A DNA stretch of 64,000 nt from Xanthobacter aminoxidans (lineage in GTDB: Bacteria > Pseudomonadota > Alphaproteobacteria > Rhizobiales > Xanthobacteraceae), in the NCBI RefSeq assembly GCF_023571765.1, contig NZ_JAMJXC010000002.1, positions 62,001 through 126,000 of the forward strand. Direction: 5' to 3'. Below the pieces are notes generated by a model. That model did not search any database. It was not told the origin of the DNA and saw nothing but the letters and a program-made list of their open reading frames with translations. Positions 62,688-64,000 of this stretch are shown here, piece after piece; position 1 is the stretch's first letter; every line of letters begins with the position of its first letter. The position numbers and the translations under genes were made by a program.

Positions 62688-63344
62688 TCAGAAGCAGGCG
62701 AGGTTGCCGTTCTGGTTGGAGATGTCGCGGTAATTGCCGCAATTGTTCATGTTGAGCGCGGTCGGGTTCCACGAGCCGTTCACCCGCTGGCACTGGGCGC
62801 GCAACACGCCGCCGAGGCCCATGGAGATGTTGCGGCAGGTGCGCATGTAGGAGCCCGGAGGCGGCTGGAGCCGCTGGCGCGAGGGGCAGAACAGCTGGCC
62901 GTTCTGGTTCGAGATGTCCGAGCCGGGCTGGCAGGTCAGCGTGTTCAGCACGGAGGGCTGGTAGTTGCCGCCGCGGGTGAGGCAGAAGGCGCTCAGCACG
63001 CCGTTGCGGAATTCCACGCGGGTGCAGGTCTGGCGATAGGAGCCGCGCGGACCCACCGCCGGCGGCGGGGGCACCGGGCGGCGCTGGCACCAGAGCTGGC
63101 CGTCCTGGTTGGAGATGTCGCCCCGGCAGGACGGGAAATCGTTGAGCCGCGTCACCACCCATTGGCCGTTGCGGGTGGCGCAGAAGGCGGCGAGGTCGGC
63201 GCCGTCGCGCACCTGCGCGTCACGGCAGGAGCGCAGGTAGCTGCCGGGCGGCACCGACCGCGCCTCGGCCGCCGTGCCGGCCATCAGGCCAAGCGCCAGA
63301 ATGAGGCCCGCAAGGCGCAGGCCTGTCGCCAGAAACGAACGCAT
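62688..63344 (-). CDS. Secreted protein with three cyanovirin-N-like (CVNH) repeats
   Basis: A 218-residue paralog, the first gene of the three. Signal peptide to about residue 29 (TAAEARS). Repeats lie at 31-86, 99-153 and 161-217, each ending with a DISNQxGxLxC motif and holding four cysteines. The ATG at 63344 has GGGGGGAA immediately upstream, which decides it over a frame extending to 63413. The next gene follows after 78 bp, so the three may be cotranscribed. The 188-bp region upstream should contain their promoter. Confidence 0.85.
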   Translation of the reverse strand: MRSFLATGLRLAGLILALGLMAGTAAEARSVPPGSYLRSCRDAQVRDGADLAAFCATRNGQWVVTRLNDFPSCRGDISNQDGQLWCQRRPVPPPPAVGPRGSYRQTCTRVEFRNGVLSAFCLTRGGNYQPSVLNTLTCQPGSDISNQNGQLFCPSRQRLQPPPGSYMRTCRNISMGLGGVLRAQCQRVNGSWNPTALNMNNCGNYRDISNQNGNLACF

Positions 63345-63486
63345 CTTCTTCCCCCCAGGCTTTCGTAACGTCGAAACGGCGCCGCTTCTAGCACGGCGGA
63401 CCGCGGCGCGCACCGGGCACGCCGCAGCATCGACAAGGGCCCAACCCGTGGCCTGACAAGGTAAAAAGCGGCCGATGACGCCTCGC

Positions 63487-63502
63487 GGTCCGTGCGCGGA
63501 CC
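63487..63502 (-). other. Small hairpin after the acyltransferase gene
   Basis: GGTCCG and CGGACC pair around TGCG, 30 bp after the acyltransferase stop. Five T follow on the minus strand about 20 bases later. It could be a weak terminator upstream of the CVNH genes. Confidence 0.3.
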
Positions 63503-63532
63503 CAGGAGGAGCGCCTCAGGCCGGTCGCGCCG

Positions 63533-64000
63533 TCACTCGGCAGCGGCGCTCGGCTTGAGCACGCGCCCGAGCCGGCGGGCCACGCCCCGTCCATATTCAC
63601 GCCAGGGATGCTCGATGAAGCGATAGGTGACATCGGCAAGGGCAACGACTACGGCAGCCAAGACAAGGGCGATGCCCGTGCCGATCGCCAGCGAGGTCGC
63701 GCCGTCCACATGGGCCGTGAGCGAACCCAGCACGCGCTTGAGGACGGAATCGGTCATAAGCAGAATGAACATGTGGATCATGTAAATGGAGTAGGAGGTC
63801 TTCCCCAGATACTGGAACACCCGCGTGTTCAGGATGGTGCAGCCCATGCCCCGATCCAGATGCAGGGACAGGATCAGGAAAACCAGCGGCACCACGGCAA
63901 TCACGATGGCCGGCCCGCGCAAATAGTGCAGCACAACGAGGAAGGCCAGCACGGCGCAGAACTGGATCGCGGTCAAAGTGCGATCGGACATCTTCTGCAT
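63533..64000 (-). CDS. Acyltransferase-3 family membrane protein, N-terminal part outside window
   Basis: The C-terminal 155 residues of a membrane acyltransferase are visible; the gene runs off the right edge. Hydrophobic spans alternate with short loops. The segment FQYLGKTSYSIYMIHMF is the conserved late motif of the acyltransferase-3 family (OafA/NodX type), followed by a C-terminal FIEHPWREYGR motif. Such enzymes O-acylate surface polysaccharides. It precedes the CVNH genes on the same strand after 188 bp, so a shared link to surface glycans is possible but unproven. Confidence 0.85.
   Translation of the reverse strand: MQKMSDRTLTAIQFCAVLAFLVVLHYLRGPAIVIAVVPLVFLILSLHLDRGMGCTILNTRVFQYLGKTSYSIYMIHMFILLMTDSVLKRVLGSLTAHVDGATSLAIGTGIALVLAAVVVALADVTYRFIEHPWREYGRGVARRLGRVLKPSAAAE

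Overview
The window is GC-rich chromosomal DNA from an alphaproteobacterium of the order Hyphomicrobiales, most likely Xanthobacteraceae (Azorhizobium/Xanthobacter type). This placement is inferred. It rests on the flgE-flgK-flgL-flaF-flbT-flgD-fliQ-flhA-fliR gene order, FtcR as flagellar regulator, MotE/MotC/DUF1217 proteins, and a cheA-cheW-cheY-cheB-cheR set with a separate cheZ/cheY pair. No tRNA, rRNA, insertion sequence, phage gene or CRISPR array was seen.

Region 1 (1-10242, minus strand) is a catabolic cluster. In transcription order it holds a small alpha/beta-barrel-like protein, a zeta-type glutathione transferase/isomerase, a three-part TRAP transporter with a TakP-like binding protein, a three-subunit molybdenum hydroxylase whose iron-sulfur subunit carries a fused CoxG/SRPBCC domain, and a Rieske-ferredoxin reductase fusion cut by the left edge. 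Uptake and hydroxylation of a small organic acid, possibly aromatic, is likely; the substrate is unknown.

Region 2 (10644-15413) is a two-component island. A stand-alone receiver and a Cache-type histidine kinase run on the minus strand, divergent from REC-EAL and REC-winged-helix proteins.

Region 3 (15481-37025, minus strand) holds an MCP, ftcR, the che cluster, and export, rod, hook and junction genes. Region 4 (37445-58890, plus strand) holds motA, C-ring, rod, P- and L-ring, export, flagellin, fliF, fliH, motB, motC, fliK and a lytic transglycosylase. Divergent cheZ and cheY follow (58945-60234). With the exception of fliD, fliS and sigma factors, almost a whole flagellum is encoded here.

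The most interesting signal is a 16-bp direct-repeat motif (GCAAG..TC..CRCAAG, half-sites 11 bp apart). It recurs in front of fliC, cheY, motE-flgH, DUF1217-flgF-fliI, flgB, motA, flgE, fliF and weakly flgD. The 11-bp direct-repeat geometry is that of OmpR/PhoB-family regulators, so I propose it is the FtcR box that ties the regulon together.

Region 5 (60436-63344, minus strand) is a tandem family of three secreted, cysteine-rich proteins built from five, four and three cyanovirin-N-like half-repeats. It is followed by an acyltransferase-3 gene cut by the right edge.
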